Shown: positions 7,429 to 16,415, counted from the first letter of the stretch. The stretch is DNA of 64,000 nucleotides from Pseudomonas alcaligenes (GCF_041729615.1 NZ_CP154874.1:129001-193000); one strand, 5' to 3'. Made by a program: numbers and translations. Notes: generated by a model from the sequence alone, not told the origin.

Positions 7429-8769
7429 ATGACAGCCGACGACCGCCGTTCGCTCGCCGAGCGCTTGAAGGGAATCGACGAGATCGAATGCGTCACCGCG
7501 GACCTCAACGGGGTGCCGCGGGGCAAGGTGATGAGCGCTGCCGGCTTCCTCGAGGGACGGCGCCTGCAGCTGGCGCGTGGGGTGCTGCTGCAGTGCATGA
7601 TGGGCGGCTACCCGCCGGCGCGTTACTACGGCAGCGACGATGGCGACCTGGCACTGACCTGCCCCCCGGAGCGGGTCTTCCGCCTGCCCTGGAGCGAAAC
7701 GCCGCGAGCCCTGGCGATCTGCGATGCCGAGGAACTGGACGGGCGCAGCTGCGGCCTGTCCACCCGCGGCCTGCTGCGGCGCGTGGTCGAGGGCTATGCC
7801 GAGCATGGCTGGCAGCCGGTGGTGGCCACCGAGCTGGAGTTCTTCGTCTTCGAGCGGCATGCCGATCCGCAGCAGCCTTTCCTGCCTCCGGCCGGGCTGG
7901 ACGGACGCCGCGAGTGCGGGCACTCGGCGTTCAGCGTGTCCTCGAACAACGGCCTGCGCCCTTTTTTCGCCGAGGTTTACCGCTGCATGGAGGCGCTGGA
8001 CCTGCCGCGCGATACCTTCATGCACGAAATGGGGCTCAGCCAGTTCGAGATCAACCTGCTGCATGGCGATCCGCTGCAGGTGGCCGACCAGACCTTCCTG
8101 TTCAAGCACCTGCTCAAGGAGGTCGGCCTCAAGCACGGTCTCAGCGTGGTGTGCATGGCCAAGCCGCTGCCGCATACGCCGGGCAGTTCCATGCATATCC
8201 ACCAGAGCGTGGTGGAGCAGGGCGGCGACAACATCTTCAGCTCCGCCGATGGCGAGGCGACGCCAGCATTCTTCCACTTCATCGCCGGCCAGCAGGCGGC
8301 AATGGCCGACTTCACCCTGCTGTTTGCCCCCCACGTGAATTCCTACCAGCGCCTGTGCCATCCCTACGCCTCGCCGAACAACGCCTGCTGGTCGCATGAC
8401 AACCGTGCCGCCGGCCTGCGCATTCCGGCCAGCGCTCCGGCGGCACGACGGGTGGAGAATCGTCTGCCGGGAGCGGACGCCAATCCCTACCTGGCCATCG
8501 CCGCCAGTCTGGCCGCCGGCCTGCACGGCCTGCGCTGCGACCTGCAGCCGAGCGCGCCGATCCAGGGCGAGTTCGAGGTGCCGGAGGTGCTGAGCCTGCC
8601 ATGCACCCTGCATGCGGCGCTGCAGCGCCTCAAGGGCAGTGCGCTGGCGCGCCAGTGGTTCGGCGACGAGTTCGTCGATGGCTACTGCGCCAGCAAGGAG
8701 ATGGAGCTGATGAGCTACCTGGACGAGATCACGCCCTGGGAGCGACGGGTGCTGGGCGCCCAGGCCTGA
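7429..8769 (+). CDS. Glutamine-synthetase-family enzyme, likely glutamylpolyamine synthetase
   Basis: 446 residues, full length for a GSI-type enzyme. The beta-grasp N domain (DLNGVPRGKVMSAAGF) is followed by the catalytic domain with the metal-binding TELEFFVFE, the QFEINLLHGDPL segment, GSSMHIHQS, the NSYQRL and NRAAGLRIP segments, and the RVENRLPGADANPYLA motif. The divergent N-terminus and PRGKVM motif are those of the PuuA/PauA-type gamma-glutamylpolyamine synthetases rather than GlnA, which suggests ATP-dependent glutamylation of a polyamine or other amine. No catabolic partners are in the window, so substrate is an inference. Confidence 0.85.
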   Translation: MTADDRRSLAERLKGIDEIECVTADLNGVPRGKVMSAAGFLEGRRLQLARGVLLQCMMGGYPPARYYGSDDGDLALTCPPERVFRLPWSETPRALAICDAEELDGRSCGLSTRGLLRRVVEGYAEHGWQPVVATELEFFVFERHADPQQPFLPPAGLDGRRECGHSAFSVSSNNGLRPFFAEVYRCMEALDLPRDTFMHEMGLSQFEINLLHGDPLQVADQTFLFKHLLKEVGLKHGLSVVCMAKPLPHTPGSSMHIHQSVVEQGGDNIFSSADGEATPAFFHFIAGQQAAMADFTLLFAPHVNSYQRLCHPYASPNNACWSHDNRAAGLRIPASAPAARRVENRLPGADANPYLAIAASLAAGLHGLRCDLQPSAPIQGEFEVPEVLSLPCTLHAALQRLKGSALARQWFGDEFVDGYCASKEMELMSYLDEITPWERRVLGAQA

Positions 8770-8776
8770 AGCGCGA

Positions 8777-8796
8777 AGGCCGCCTCGCGGCGGCCT
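8777..8796. terminator. Hairpin between convergent genes
   Basis: AGGCCGCC-TCGC-GGCGGCCT, an 8-bp perfect stem with a tetraloop, in the 31-base gap between the convergent GS-family gene and flgZ. Its placement suits a bidirectional terminator; there is no strong T tract on either side. Confidence 0.5.
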
Positions 8797-8800
8797 CCTG

Positions 8801-9541
8801 CTATTCCTGTTCGATGCGCCGCGCCTCGCGCTGCAACTGGTAGACGAAGCGCTCGACCTGGCGCTGCTCCAGGCCGCTCATGCGGAAGAAGCGCAGGCCG
8901 ACGAAGGTCATGTTGGCCTTCTCCTCGAAGTGCACGTGGCGCAGTTCGGCGGCGGTGCTCATCGCGCCGATCGGCAGCATGGCCGCGAAACGTTCGTAGA
9001 CCTGGCCGGGCTGCAGGCGGTCGACCACGTTGCCGGGAAAGCGCAGGCGGCAGCCGGTGGCCGAGATGTCCAGCATCTGGCCCTTGAGGGCCGGGTTGAG
9101 CTTGCTGCCGGACAGTTCGATATTGACCAGCTGACCCTGGCCCAGAGCGGCGCGGAAGGCATTGCGGCGCTGGTGGTAGGTGATGCGTTCGGGCATATAG
9201 CCCCAGTAGCAGCGCGCGCCCTCCAGCTCGCCGATGCGCACCGGGTCCTCGCACTCCCAGGCGATGCGCACGCCATCGTGAAAGGCCTCGACGCTGAAGG
9301 CCTCGCCATTTTGCAGGAAGCGTTCGCCGTCGCTGGGGATCAGCTCGTCCAGGGCTATTACTCCGCGCTCGCGGTTGACCTCGACCAGATAACTCTGGAA
9401 GCGCTGGTTGCGGTCCTTGAACTTGATGATCAGCGGGTCGTGGCCCTGCTGCAGCAGACGCAGGTTGGCGAAGATTTCCAAGGGGGCGGTCAGCACCTTG
9501 GGTGGCTGCGGACCATCTTCCTCGATGAATGGATTGGACAC
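8801..9541 (-). CDS. flgZ: FlgZ, c-di-GMP-binding flagellar brake (YcgR/PilZ)
   Basis: 246 residues. The N-terminal YcgR domain covers about 1-115. The C-terminal PilZ domain has both c-di-GMP motifs: QRRNAFR at 124-130 (RxxxR) and DISATG at 158-163 (D/NxSxxG). On binding c-di-GMP such proteins act on the flagellar stator to reduce swimming. It is the last gene of a minus-strand flgM-flgN-flgZ set, the usual pseudomonad arrangement, with 84 bases between it and flgN. Confidence 0.93.
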   Translation of the reverse strand: MSNPFIEEDGPQPPKVLTAPLEIFANLRLLQQGHDPLIIKFKDRNQRFQSYLVEVNRERGVIALDELIPSDGERFLQNGEAFSVEAFHDGVRIAWECEDPVRIGELEGARCYWGYMPERITYHQRRNAFRAALGQGQLVNIELSGSKLNPALKGQMLDISATGCRLRFPGNVVDRLQPGQVYERFAAMLPIGAMSTAAELRHVHFEEKANMTFVGLRFFRMSGLEQRQVERFVYQLQREARRIEQE

Positions 9542-9625
9542 GATCCGGGAGTCTCCAGGCGCAAAAGTACTACTGCACTAGAATACTGGCATATTGCCTG
9601 TATGTCCCTGTGCTCGTTGTTATGC

Positions 9626-10093
9626 TCAGGCTTGGCTGAGGGGGCGTTGCTGCGCGATTCTAGCGGCGCCGCCGCGGCTGTCATAGAGCCCCGGCGTTTC
9701 GCCGCCACGCAGGATGCCCAGCACGCTCTTCAGCGAGGCCTGGTTGGCGCGGATCAGCCGGCCGTTGCGCTGGTTGGCGTCGCGGCATTGCTCCAGGAGG
9801 GCATTCAGCTCGTCACTGCGGGAAAGCAGCTCGGTGCCGTTGGCACTGCGGCTGGCCAGGGCTTCCAGGCCGGCGCGGTCGGCGCTCAGTTGTTGCGCTG
9901 CGAGCAGTTGGCTGCGGGCCGTGCCGTGCTGTTCGAGCAGGCCGAGGAGGGGGAGCTTTTCGCCGAGGATCTGCTCCAGGCGCGGCAGGTCGCGTTCGCC
10001 CATGGCCTGGAATTCGGCATCGATCAGTTCAAGCAGGCGCTGGGCCGTGCCGATATCTTCGATGAAAAGGTGCAGCAGGTCGTTATCTTGCAT
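9626..10093 (-). CDS. flgN: FlgN, export chaperone for FlgK and FlgL
   Basis: 155 residues from the ATG at 10093 (MQDNDLLHLFIEDI). The longer reading to 10210 enters flgM and is rejected. The protein is all-helical with heptad-like LLELIDAEFQAM and LEQILGEKLPLL segments, as in FlgN, and a C-terminal NGRLIRANQASLKSVLGIL stretch. It would hold the hook-filament junction proteins FlgK and FlgL before export. It follows flgM by 49 bases on the same strand. Confidence 0.87.
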   Translation of the reverse strand: MQDNDLLHLFIEDIGTAQRLLELIDAEFQAMGERDLPRLEQILGEKLPLLGLLEQHGTARSQLLAAQQLSADRAGLEALASRSANGTELLSRSDELNALLEQCRDANQRNGRLIRANQASLKSVLGILRGGETPGLYDSRGGAARIAQQRPLSQA

Positions 10094-10142
10094 CGCGGGC
10101 TCTGGGGATCGGGCGTCCAACACCCCCAGCGCAGCCCTTGGA

Positions 10143-10484
10143 CTAGCGCTGGGATTCGAAATCGAGGAGCTTGCCGGCGACGCGCTGGGCGTCCACCTGG
10201 TAGCTGCCATCGGCGATGGCCTGCTTCAGCTTGGCGACGCGCTCTTTGTCCACGGTCGGCAGATCGCGCAGCTTGTCGCTGACCTTCTGCAACTGCTGGG
10301 CTTCGCGGCTGAGTTGCACGGATTCGCCGGTCTTGGCGCTCGAGGCCTGCTCGTCGGCAACCTGAACCGCACTCGGCGGCGTGTTGCTGACGGCCTCGTT
10401 GCGGCCGCTGGCCTGAGCGCTACCGGCACGCCCGTTGTTGGCGGGGCCGGCGGCATTGTTCAGCCGGTTGAAGTCGATGACCAT
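10143..10484 (-). CDS. flgM: FlgM, anti-sigma-28 factor
   Basis: 113 residues. The N-terminal MVIDFNRL and the long disordered Ala/Ser/Gln region are typical, and the C-terminal FliA-binding part runs from about residue 55 ([28 protein letters not shown]) to KLLDFESQR. FlgM blocks FliA until the hook is finished, then leaves through the export apparatus. A FliA-type promoter sits about 40 bases upstream, which makes the feedback loop readable from the sequence. Confidence 0.95.
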   Translation of the reverse strand: MVIDFNRLNNAAGPANNGRAGSAQASGRNEAVSNTPPSAVQVADEQASSAKTGESVQLSREAQQLQKVSDKLRDLPTVDKERVAKLKQAIADGSYQVDAQRVAGKLLDFESQR

Positions 10485-10523
10485 GTTGGTAAACCTCTGA
10501 CGGTATCTGGACGCTTGACTATG

Positions 10524-10550
10524 ATGTCGGCCGGTTCCGTCGAAACTTTA
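10524..10550 (-). promoter_or_regulatory. FliA (sigma-28) promoter of flgMNZ
   Basis: On the minus strand: TAAA (10547-10550), 15 bases, GCCGACAT (10524-10531), close to TAAA-N15-GCCGATAA. It lies 40 bases before the flgM start, so FliA would drive its own inhibitor, FlgM. Confidence 0.8.
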
Positions 10551-10618
10551 GGGCGCAATTATGTGCGTCGTTTAACAGTGTAGGAAATCGTCGGGGATTT
10601 GCGCTACAAGAATCGTGC

Positions 10619-11347
10619 CTACATGTCCACTTCGACCTGGCCAGGTCCTACCACGCGAGCCCTGATCACACGCTGGGAGCTCAGGTTGCGTACGCTGATC
10701 TGCTGGCCGAGAGTGCCGCCAGACAAGGCCTCGCCCTGCATGCGCACATTGATTCCACCTCCGCGTGCGGCGATTACCACCTGGTCGCCGCGTTTCACGC
10801 TCTCCGCCACCTGCAGGTGCGCCGGGGTCAATACCTGATCTGCCTGAAGCGGGCGCGTCAGTTTTTTGCCGATAGCCTGCCCGGGATCGCTGATATAGCC
10901 TCGGTTAAGCAGGCCGACATCCTGCTCGATCATGGCGATATCCGCCGGACCGATGATGCTGTCGCGCTTGAGCGGGGTCTTGAGTACCGCAACGGGACGG
11001 AAGATGCGCACCTGGGCGGGGACGAACACCGTCCAGGGTGTACTACCTTCGCAGCTGACCCGCACCGTGACCCTGCCGACAGGCTGGGTCGGGCTTTCCA
11101 GGCTCTGTGTCAAATCGCTGTCGCAGGCAGCCAGGCGCAAGCGTGGATCGAGCGCGCTGACCTGAATCTCATGCCTCGCAGGGATTTCGCTACGCTCTAG
11201 ATAATCCTCGACCATGAATTCAAGAAAGCCTTCGGTAGCGCCGATAAGCTCTTCGGGCAAGGTCAGCGGAGCCGCATGCGGCGAGCTGTAGCAGAGCAGG
11301 CCCAAAGCGGGTAAAACACCGGCAAGCACAAGGCGTTTTGCCATCAT
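10619..11347 (-). CDS. flgA: FlgA, periplasmic P-ring assembly chaperone
   Basis: 242 residues from the ATG at 11347 (MMAKRLVLAGVLPAL). Upstream in-frame ATGs at 11377 and 11443 exist, but the predicted sigma-54 promoter at 11389-11404 would start RNA near 11379, so 11443 is untranscribed and 11377 nearly leaderless. The signal peptide ends around PHA-AP. The body shows DPRLRLAACD, the VRVSCEG strand and the C-terminal SAF domain (GPADIAMIEQDVGLLNRG, AIGKKLTRPLQADQVLTPAHL, VVIAARGGGINVRMQGEAL). It helps FlgI assemble in the periplasm. Divergent from cheV. Confidence 0.92.
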   Translation of the reverse strand: MMAKRLVLAGVLPALGLLCYSSPHAAPLTLPEELIGATEGFLEFMVEDYLERSEIPARHEIQVSALDPRLRLAACDSDLTQSLESPTQPVGRVTVRVSCEGSTPWTVFVPAQVRIFRPVAVLKTPLKRDSIIGPADIAMIEQDVGLLNRGYISDPGQAIGKKLTRPLQADQVLTPAHLQVAESVKRGDQVVIAARGGGINVRMQGEALSGGTLGQQISVRNLSSQRVIRARVVGPGQVEVDM

Positions 11348-11388
11348 GCGTCGGGAAAGTGTCGTGAGTGCGTTCATGCAACTCACGA

Positions 11389-11404
11389 AGCAAGGCCCGT
11401 GCCG
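11389..11404 (-). promoter_or_regulatory. Sigma-54 promoter of flgA
   Basis: Minus strand CGGCAC-GGGCC-TTGCT, with GG and GC separated by exactly 10 bases. It differs from TGGCAC-N5-TTGCW at the first base only. Its position decides the flgA start codon. Confidence 0.7.
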
Positions 11405-11457
11405 CCTGCTAGGCTTTAGCAGAACGCGCGGCGATATGAACAATAAGGAGTCTGGGC

Positions 11458-12390
11458 ATGGCCGGAGTATTGGACTCGGTTAACCAGCGTACCCAACTGG
11501 TCGGGCAGAACCGCCTGGAGCTCTTGCTGTTCCGTCTGGACGGTCAGCAGCTCTATGGCATCAACGTGTTCAAGGTGAAGGAGGTGCTGCAGTGCCCCAA
11601 GCTCACCGTGATGCCCAAGTCCAGCCAGGTGGTACGTGGTGTGGCGAACATCCGTGGGGGCACCATCCCGATTCTCGATCTGGCCCTGGCCACCGGTAGG
11701 TCGGCGCTGGACGACATCCAGAACAGTTTCGTGATCATCACCGAATACAACACCAAGGTGCAGGGGTTCCTGGTGCGCTCGGTGGAACGCATCGTCAACA
11801 TGAACTGGGAAGAGATCCATCCGCCGCCCAAGGGTACCGGCCGCGATCACTACCTGACGGCCGTGACCCGGGTCGACAACAAGCTGGTGGAAATCATCGA
11901 CGTGGAGAAGATCCTCGCCGAGGTCGCGCCTATGTCCGAGGCCATCTCCGAGGGCGTGGTCGATGTCGAGACGCAGGCCAAGGCGGTGTCCAAGCGGGTG
12001 CTGATCTGCGACGACTCCTCGGTGGCACGCAAGCAGGTTTCGCGCTGCCTGGAAAGCGTAGGTGTCGAGGTGGTGGCGCTCAATGACGGGCGCGAAGCCT
12101 ACGACTATCTGCGCAAGATGGTGGAGGAGGGCAAGAACCCGGCGCAGGAATTCCTCATGCTGATCTCCGACATCGAGATGCCGGAAATGGACGGCTACAC
12201 CCTCACGGCGGAGATCCGTTCCGATCCGAGGATGCAGAACCTCCATGTGATTCTGCATACTTCGCTCTCCGGCGTGTTCAACCAGGCAATGGTCAAGAAA
12301 GTGGGGGCGGACGATTTCCTCGCGAAATTCCGTCCGGACGATCTGGCCTCCCGCGTGGTCGAGCGCATCCGGGTAGCTGATGGAGGCTGA
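11458..12390 (+). CDS. cheV: CheV, CheW-receiver chemotaxis coupling protein
   Basis: 310 residues; an AAGGAG box precedes the ATG. Residues about 15-160 are a CheW domain (LLLFRLDGQQLYGINVFKVKEVL, VVRGVANIRGGTIPILDLALA). Residues about 178-305 are a CheY-like receiver with acidic pocket DD at 185-186, phospho-acceptor D238 (ISDIEMPEMDG) and a conserved lysine near the end (FLAKFRPDDLA). CheV couples chemoreceptors to CheA and adapts by phosphorylation. It is divergent from flgA and followed by cheR after 44 bases, as in other pseudomonads. Confidence 0.95.
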   Translation: MAGVLDSVNQRTQLVGQNRLELLLFRLDGQQLYGINVFKVKEVLQCPKLTVMPKSSQVVRGVANIRGGTIPILDLALATGRSALDDIQNSFVIITEYNTKVQGFLVRSVERIVNMNWEEIHPPPKGTGRDHYLTAVTRVDNKLVEIIDVEKILAEVAPMSEAISEGVVDVETQAKAVSKRVLICDDSSVARKQVSRCLESVGVEVVALNDGREAYDYLRKMVEEGKNPAQEFLMLISDIEMPEMDGYTLTAEIRSDPRMQNLHVILHTSLSGVFNQAMVKKVGADDFLAKFRPDDLASRVVERIRVADGG

Positions 12391-12434
12391 GGGCCAGACC
12401 CTCGGTTAGGACTATGTTTGGCGAGGCGGCATTA

Positions 12435-13262
12435 GTGTCTTCAGGCAATTTGGACTTCGAGCAGTTTCGGACCTTTCTGGAGAAGGCCTGCGGCATTCTG
12501 CTGGGGAGCAACAAGCAGTACCTGGTTTCCAGTCGCCTCAACAAGCTGATGGAGCAGCAGGGCATCAAGAGCCTCGGCGAGCTGGTGCAGAAGATGCAGG
12601 CCCAGCCGCGCGGCGGTCTGCGCGAGCAGGTGGTCGATGCCATGACCACCAACGAGACCCTGTGGTTTCGCGATACCTATCCTTTCGAGGTGATGAAAAA
12701 CCGGGTTCTGCCGGAGCTGATCAAGGCCAATCCCAGCCAGCGCCTGCGCATCTGGTCGGCGGCCTGCTCTTCCGGGCAGGAGCCCTATTCGCTGTCGATG
12801 ACCATCGACGAGTTCGAGAAGACCAACCTGGGCCAGCTCAAGGCCGGCGTGCAGATAGTCGCCACCGACCTGTCGCCGTCGATGCTGACGGCCTGCAAGT
12901 CCGGCGAGTACGACAGCCTGGCCATGGGCCGCGGCCTGTCGCAGGAGCGCCTGCAGCGTTACTTCGATCCCAAGGGGCCGGGGCGCTGGGTGGTCAAGCC
13001 GGCGATCAAGAGTCGCGTGGAGTTCCGCCCGCTCAACCTGCTGGAGAGCTACGCCGCGCTCGGCAAGTTCGACGTGGTGTTCTGCCGCAACGTGCTGATC
13101 TACTTCTCCGCCGAGGTGAAGAAGGACATCCTCACCCGCATCCATGCCACCCTCAAGCCGGGCGGCTACCTGTTCCTCGGCGCCTCCGAGGCGCTCAACG
13201 GCCTGCCGGACCTGTACCAGATGGTCCAGTGCAGCCCGGGGATCATCTACAAGGTGAAGTGA
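12435..13262 (+). CDS. cheR: CheR, chemoreceptor glutamate methyltransferase
   Basis: 275 residues from the GTG at 12435 (VSSGNLDFEQFRTFLEKACG), which has GAGG 8 bases upstream. The ATG at 12414 is possible but has only 2 bases after its AGGA. The N-terminal helical CheR-N domain covers about 1-75. The SAM-binding domain has ETLWFRD, RIWSAACSSGQEPYSLSM (motif I), ATDLSPSMLTACKSGEY and FDVVFCRNVLIYF. It methylates glutamates of chemoreceptors using SAM. It forms an operon with cheV and ends at a strong terminator. Confidence 0.95.
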   Translation: MSSGNLDFEQFRTFLEKACGILLGSNKQYLVSSRLNKLMEQQGIKSLGELVQKMQAQPRGGLREQVVDAMTTNETLWFRDTYPFEVMKNRVLPELIKANPSQRLRIWSAACSSGQEPYSLSMTIDEFEKTNLGQLKAGVQIVATDLSPSMLTACKSGEYDSLAMGRGLSQERLQRYFDPKGPGRWVVKPAIKSRVEFRPLNLLESYAALGKFDVVFCRNVLIYFSAEVKKDILTRIHATLKPGGYLFLGASEALNGLPDLYQMVQCSPGIIYKVK

Positions 13263-13280
13263 TCCCGCCTGGGACGTGCA

Positions 13281-13311
13281 ACGGGAGGCCAATGGCCTCC
13301 CGTTTTCTTTT
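13281..13311 (+). terminator. Rho-independent terminator after cheR
   Basis: A 10-bp stem ACGGGAGGCC / GGCCTCCCGT with loop AAT, followed by TTTCTTTT. It closes the cheV-cheR unit ahead of the flgB promoter. Confidence 0.9.
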
Positions 13312-13436
13312 GGGGCGGCAAAGGGCATTGCCGGCTTTGCCGCTTGTCACCGCGAAAGCGGAAAAGCCTTGCCGCTTGCCGCTCCCTAGATGGCTTTCAA
13401 GATTCTAAATCATTGAAAAATAAAGATAAATAAAAT

Positions 13437-13452
13437 TGGCACAGCCTTTGCT
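13437..13452 (+). promoter_or_regulatory. Sigma-54 promoter of flgBCDE
   Basis: TGGCAC-AGCCT-TTGCT, a full match to the -24/-12 consensus, preceded by an A/T-rich tract at 13404-13436. It lies 42 bases before the flgB start. Confidence 0.92.
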
Positions 13453-13493
13453 GAATGTCTGGCACGACGCCCACACGGCAAAGGTTCCAGGTC

Positions 13494-13901
13494 ATGAGTA
13501 TCAGTTTCGACAAAGCACTCGGCATCCACGAAAAGGCCCTCAGCTTCCGCGCTCAGCGTGCCGAAGTGCTGGCCAACAACATCGCCAACGCCGACACCCC
13601 GCACTACAAGGCCCGTGACCTGGACTTCGCCGCCGTGCTCGCCGAGCAGAACGAGAAACAGGGTGGCAAGACCTTCGGCCTGAGCCGCACCGACAGCCAG
13701 CACATTGCCGCCGACGGCATCCAGTTGGCCGATCCGGCACTGCGCTTCCGCACCCCGTTCCATCCGTCCATCGACCAGAACAGCGTCGACATGCAGCAGG
13801 AGCAAGCCAACTACGCCGAGAACGCGGTGCAGTTCCAGGCCAGCTTCACCTTTCTCAACAGCAAGTTCAAAGGGCTGGTCAGCGCCCTGCGCGGCGAATA
13901 A
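13494..13901 (+). CDS. flgB: FlgB, proximal rod protein
   Basis: 135 residues from the ATG at 13494 (MSISFDKALGIHEKALSFR); the upstream in-frame ATG at 13455 lies at the predicted transcription start and is rejected. The N-terminal flagellar rod motif is present as AQRAEVLANNIANADTPHYKARDLDF. The C-terminal part ends with the usual coiled-coil-forming ENAVQFQASFTFLNSKFKGL. FlgB is exported and joins FliE to the rod. First gene of flgBCDE. Confidence 0.97.
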   Translation: MSISFDKALGIHEKALSFRAQRAEVLANNIANADTPHYKARDLDFAAVLAEQNEKQGGKTFGLSRTDSQHIAADGIQLADPALRFRTPFHPSIDQNSVDMQQEQANYAENAVQFQASFTFLNSKFKGLVSALRGE

Positions 13902-13915
13902 GGGAGATCACGAAC

Positions 13916-14359
13916 ATGTCACTCGCCAGTGTCTTCAACATCGCCGGTACCGGCATGAGCGCCCAGAGCACTCGCCTGAATACCATCTCCAGCAACATCG
14001 CCAACGCCGAGACCGTCTCCTCGAGCATCGAGCAGACCTATCGCGCGCGCCACCCGGTGTTCGCCACCGTGTTCGAGTCGAGCCTGGAGGGTGATCGCGG
14101 CTCGCTGTTCGCCGACCAGGACCAGGCCGGGCGTGGTGTGCAGGTGCTGGGCGTGGTCGAGGACCAGAGCAGCCTGACCCCGCGTTACGAGCCGAACCAC
14201 CCGGCGGCGGACGACAAGGGCTACGTGTACTACCCGAACGTCAACGTGGTCGAGGAAATGGCCGACATGATCTCCGCCAGCCGTGCCTTCCAGACCAACG
14301 TGGAAATGATGAATACCGCCAAGCAGATGATGCAGCGCGTGCTGACCCTGGGCCAGTAA
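13916..14359 (+). CDS. flgC: FlgC, proximal rod protein
   Basis: 147 residues, normal FlgC length. It has the N-terminal rod motif MSAQSTRLNTISSNIANAETV, the PNVNVVEEMADMISASRAFQTNVEMM C-terminal motif, and ends in RVLTLGQ. Exported through the flagellar type III system and assembled into the proximal rod with FlgB and FlgF. It follows flgB by 14 bases with a GGAG site. Confidence 0.97.
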   Translation: MSLASVFNIAGTGMSAQSTRLNTISSNIANAETVSSSIEQTYRARHPVFATVFESSLEGDRGSLFADQDQAGRGVQVLGVVEDQSSLTPRYEPNHPAADDKGYVYYPNVNVVEEMADMISASRAFQTNVEMMNTAKQMMQRVLTLGQ

Positions 14360-14381
14360 GCGGCGAACGAGGAGCGAGACA

Positions 14382-15050
14382 ATGAGTGTCAGTGGCGTCG
14401 GTTCCGTACTGGACCAGTACCAGATCAAGCAGGACAGCACCCAGAACAAGGAGCTTGGCAAGAACGAGTTCCTCGAACTGCTGGTGGCCCAGCTGAATAA
14501 CCAGAACCCGCTGGAGCCCCAGGAGAACGGCGAGTTCATCGCCCAGCTGGCGCAGTTCAGCCAGGTCGAGGGCATCGAACAGCTCAACACCCGCATGGAG
14601 TCGCTGCTGTCCGGTTACCAGTCCTCGCAGGCCCTGCAGGCATCCTCCCTGGTCGGCCGCAAGGTGATAGTGCCGAGCGAAAAGGCGGTGGTGGATACCA
14701 GCGAGACCTTCAAGGGCAGCCTGGTCCTGCCGGTCACCAGCAGCAACGTCTACGTCAACGTCTACGACAGCGCCGGCAAGGTGGTGAACCGCGTCAACCT
14801 CGGCCAGCAGGCCGCCGGCAACGTCAGCTTCATGTGGGACGGCAAGGATTCCAGCGGCAATCTCATGCCGCCGGGCACCTACAAGTTCGAGGCGCAGGCC
14901 ACCTACGCCGACGGTACCAAGGGTCTCTACACCCTGCTGCCGGCCAACGTCGACAGCGTCGTGCTGGGGCAGAACGGCGGCGAAATGAAACTCAACCTGG
15001 CGGGTGTCGGCAGCGTGCCGCTGTCCCAGGTCCAGGTCATCGGTCAATAA
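14382..15050 (+). CDS. flgD: FlgD, hook-capping protein
   Basis: 222 residues. The N-terminal part has the export and capping motif GKNEFLELLVAQLNNQNPLEPQENGEFIAQLAQFSQVEG (about 27-65). The C-terminal part contains the FlgD Ig-like and tudor-like region (GKVVNRVNLGQQAAGNVSFMWDGKDSSGNLMPPGTYKFEA). FlgD scaffolds hook assembly and is lost when the hook is finished. Third gene of the flgBCDE unit. Confidence 0.96.
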   Translation: MSVSGVGSVLDQYQIKQDSTQNKELGKNEFLELLVAQLNNQNPLEPQENGEFIAQLAQFSQVEGIEQLNTRMESLLSGYQSSQALQASSLVGRKVIVPSEKAVVDTSETFKGSLVLPVTSSNVYVNVYDSAGKVVNRVNLGQQAAGNVSFMWDGKDSSGNLMPPGTYKFEAQATYADGTKGLYTLLPANVDSVVLGQNGGEMKLNLAGVGSVPLSQVQVIGQ

Positions 15051-15094
15051 CCCCAGGCTGTAAGCGCCGGCAGTAACGGCAAAGGAGCACTTCC

Positions 15095-16402
15095 ATGGCT
15101 TTCAATATCGGTCTCAGCGGTCTGCGGGCAGCCACCAACGACCTCAACGTCACCGGCAACAACATCGCCAACGCCGGCACCGCGGGCTTCAAGCAGTCGC
15201 GCGCGGAGTTCGCCGACGTCTATGCCGCTTCGGTGCTCGGCACCGGTTCCAATGCCCAGGGCAGTGGTGTGCTACTGGGCGACGTGTCGCAGCTGTTCAA
15301 CCAGGGCAACATCAACTACACCCAGAACGCCCTGGACCTGGCCATCAACGGCAACGGCTTCTTCGTTACCAGCAACAACGGTGAGATCAGCTACACCCGT
15401 GCCGGCTACTTCGGTACCGACCGCGATGGTTACGTGGTCAACAACTTCGGCTATCGCCTGCAGGGTTACGCGGTGGATGACGCCGGCAACCTGCAGAACG
15501 GTATCGTCGACGACATCCAGATCCGCACTGCCGCCCAGTCGCCGCGTGCCACCGAGAACATGGCGCAGACCTTCAACCTCAACTCGAACAACACGGTGCC
15601 GACCACCGTGCCCTTCGACCCGGCCGACCCGACCACCTACAACTCGTCGACCTCGACCAATATCTACGATACCCAGGGCAATGCCCACGTGCTGACCCAG
15701 TACTTCGTCAAGACGGCAGCCAACACCTGGACCATGAACGTGCTGATCGACGGGCGAAATCCCAACGATCCGACGCTGACCACGCCCTACACCGTCGACC
15801 TGAGCTTCACCGCCGCAGGCCAGCTGGATACTGCGGCGCTGGCCTCTGCCGACTTCACGGTGAACGCCGACGGCACCCTGGCCCTGACCAACTGGGTGCC
15901 CGCTGCCCCGGATACTTCGGTGCCACCGGTGTGGAGCCCTAACGGTGCCAACGCGGCAGCGGCGGGTATCACCATCGATATCCGTGATGCCACCCAGTTC
16001 GCCAGCGCCTTCGCCGTCACCGCGGTCAGACAGGATGGCTATACCACCGGCGAGCTGGCCGGCCTGGAGATCGACGATACCGGGGTGATCTTCGCCCGCT
16101 ACACCAATGGCCAGTCGCTGATCCAGGGTCAGGTAGTGCTGGCCAACTTCGCCAACGTGCAGGGCCTGACCCCGGTCGGCAAGACCGCCTGGGTGCAGTC
16201 CTTCCAGTCCGGTGAGCCGGTGGTCGGTACGCCGCGCTCCGGCACCCTGGGCGCCCTGCAGGCCGGCGCGCTGGAGGATTCCAACGTCGAGTTGTCGGAC
16301 CAGCTGGTCAACCTGATCGTCGCCCAGCGCAACTACCAGGCCAACGCCAAGACCATCGAAACCGAAAGCGCCATCACCCAGACCATCATCAACCTGCGTT
16401 GA
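15095..16402 (+). CDS. flgE: FlgE, hook protein
   Basis: 435 residues with a good AAAGGAG site. N-terminal MAFNIGLSGLRAATNDLNVTGNNIANAGTAGFKQSRAEFAD is the hook/rod signature. The centre is a Thr/Asn-rich variable domain (about 150-330). The C-terminus ends with QAGALEDSNVELSDQLVNLIVAQRNYQANAKTIETESAITQTIINLR, the conserved helix. It polymerises into the universal joint. Last gene before two hairpins and the flgF promoter. Confidence 0.97.
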   Translation: MAFNIGLSGLRAATNDLNVTGNNIANAGTAGFKQSRAEFADVYAASVLGTGSNAQGSGVLLGDVSQLFNQGNINYTQNALDLAINGNGFFVTSNNGEISYTRAGYFGTDRDGYVVNNFGYRLQGYAVDDAGNLQNGIVDDIQIRTAAQSPRATENMAQTFNLNSNNTVPTTVPFDPADPTTYNSSTSTNIYDTQGNAHVLTQYFVKTAANTWTMNVLIDGRNPNDPTLTTPYTVDLSFTAAGQLDTAALASADFTVNADGTLALTNWVPAAPDTSVPPVWSPNGANAAAAGITIDIRDATQFASAFAVTAVRQDGYTTGELAGLEIDDTGVIFARYTNGQSLIQGQVVLANFANVQGLTPVGKTAWVQSFQSGEPVVGTPRSGTLGALQAGALEDSNVELSDQLVNLIVAQRNYQANAKTIETESAITQTIINLR

Positions 16403-16415
16403 TGAGTGGAGGAGG

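Noticed and set aside
11378-11443. Longer FlgA N-terminus
   Set aside because: Lies upstream of or at the predicted sigma-54 transcription start and would spoil the signal peptide.
11405-11457. FliA-like promoter before cheV
   Set aside because: A GGCGATAT resembles the -10 but there is no TAAA/TCAA box at N15.
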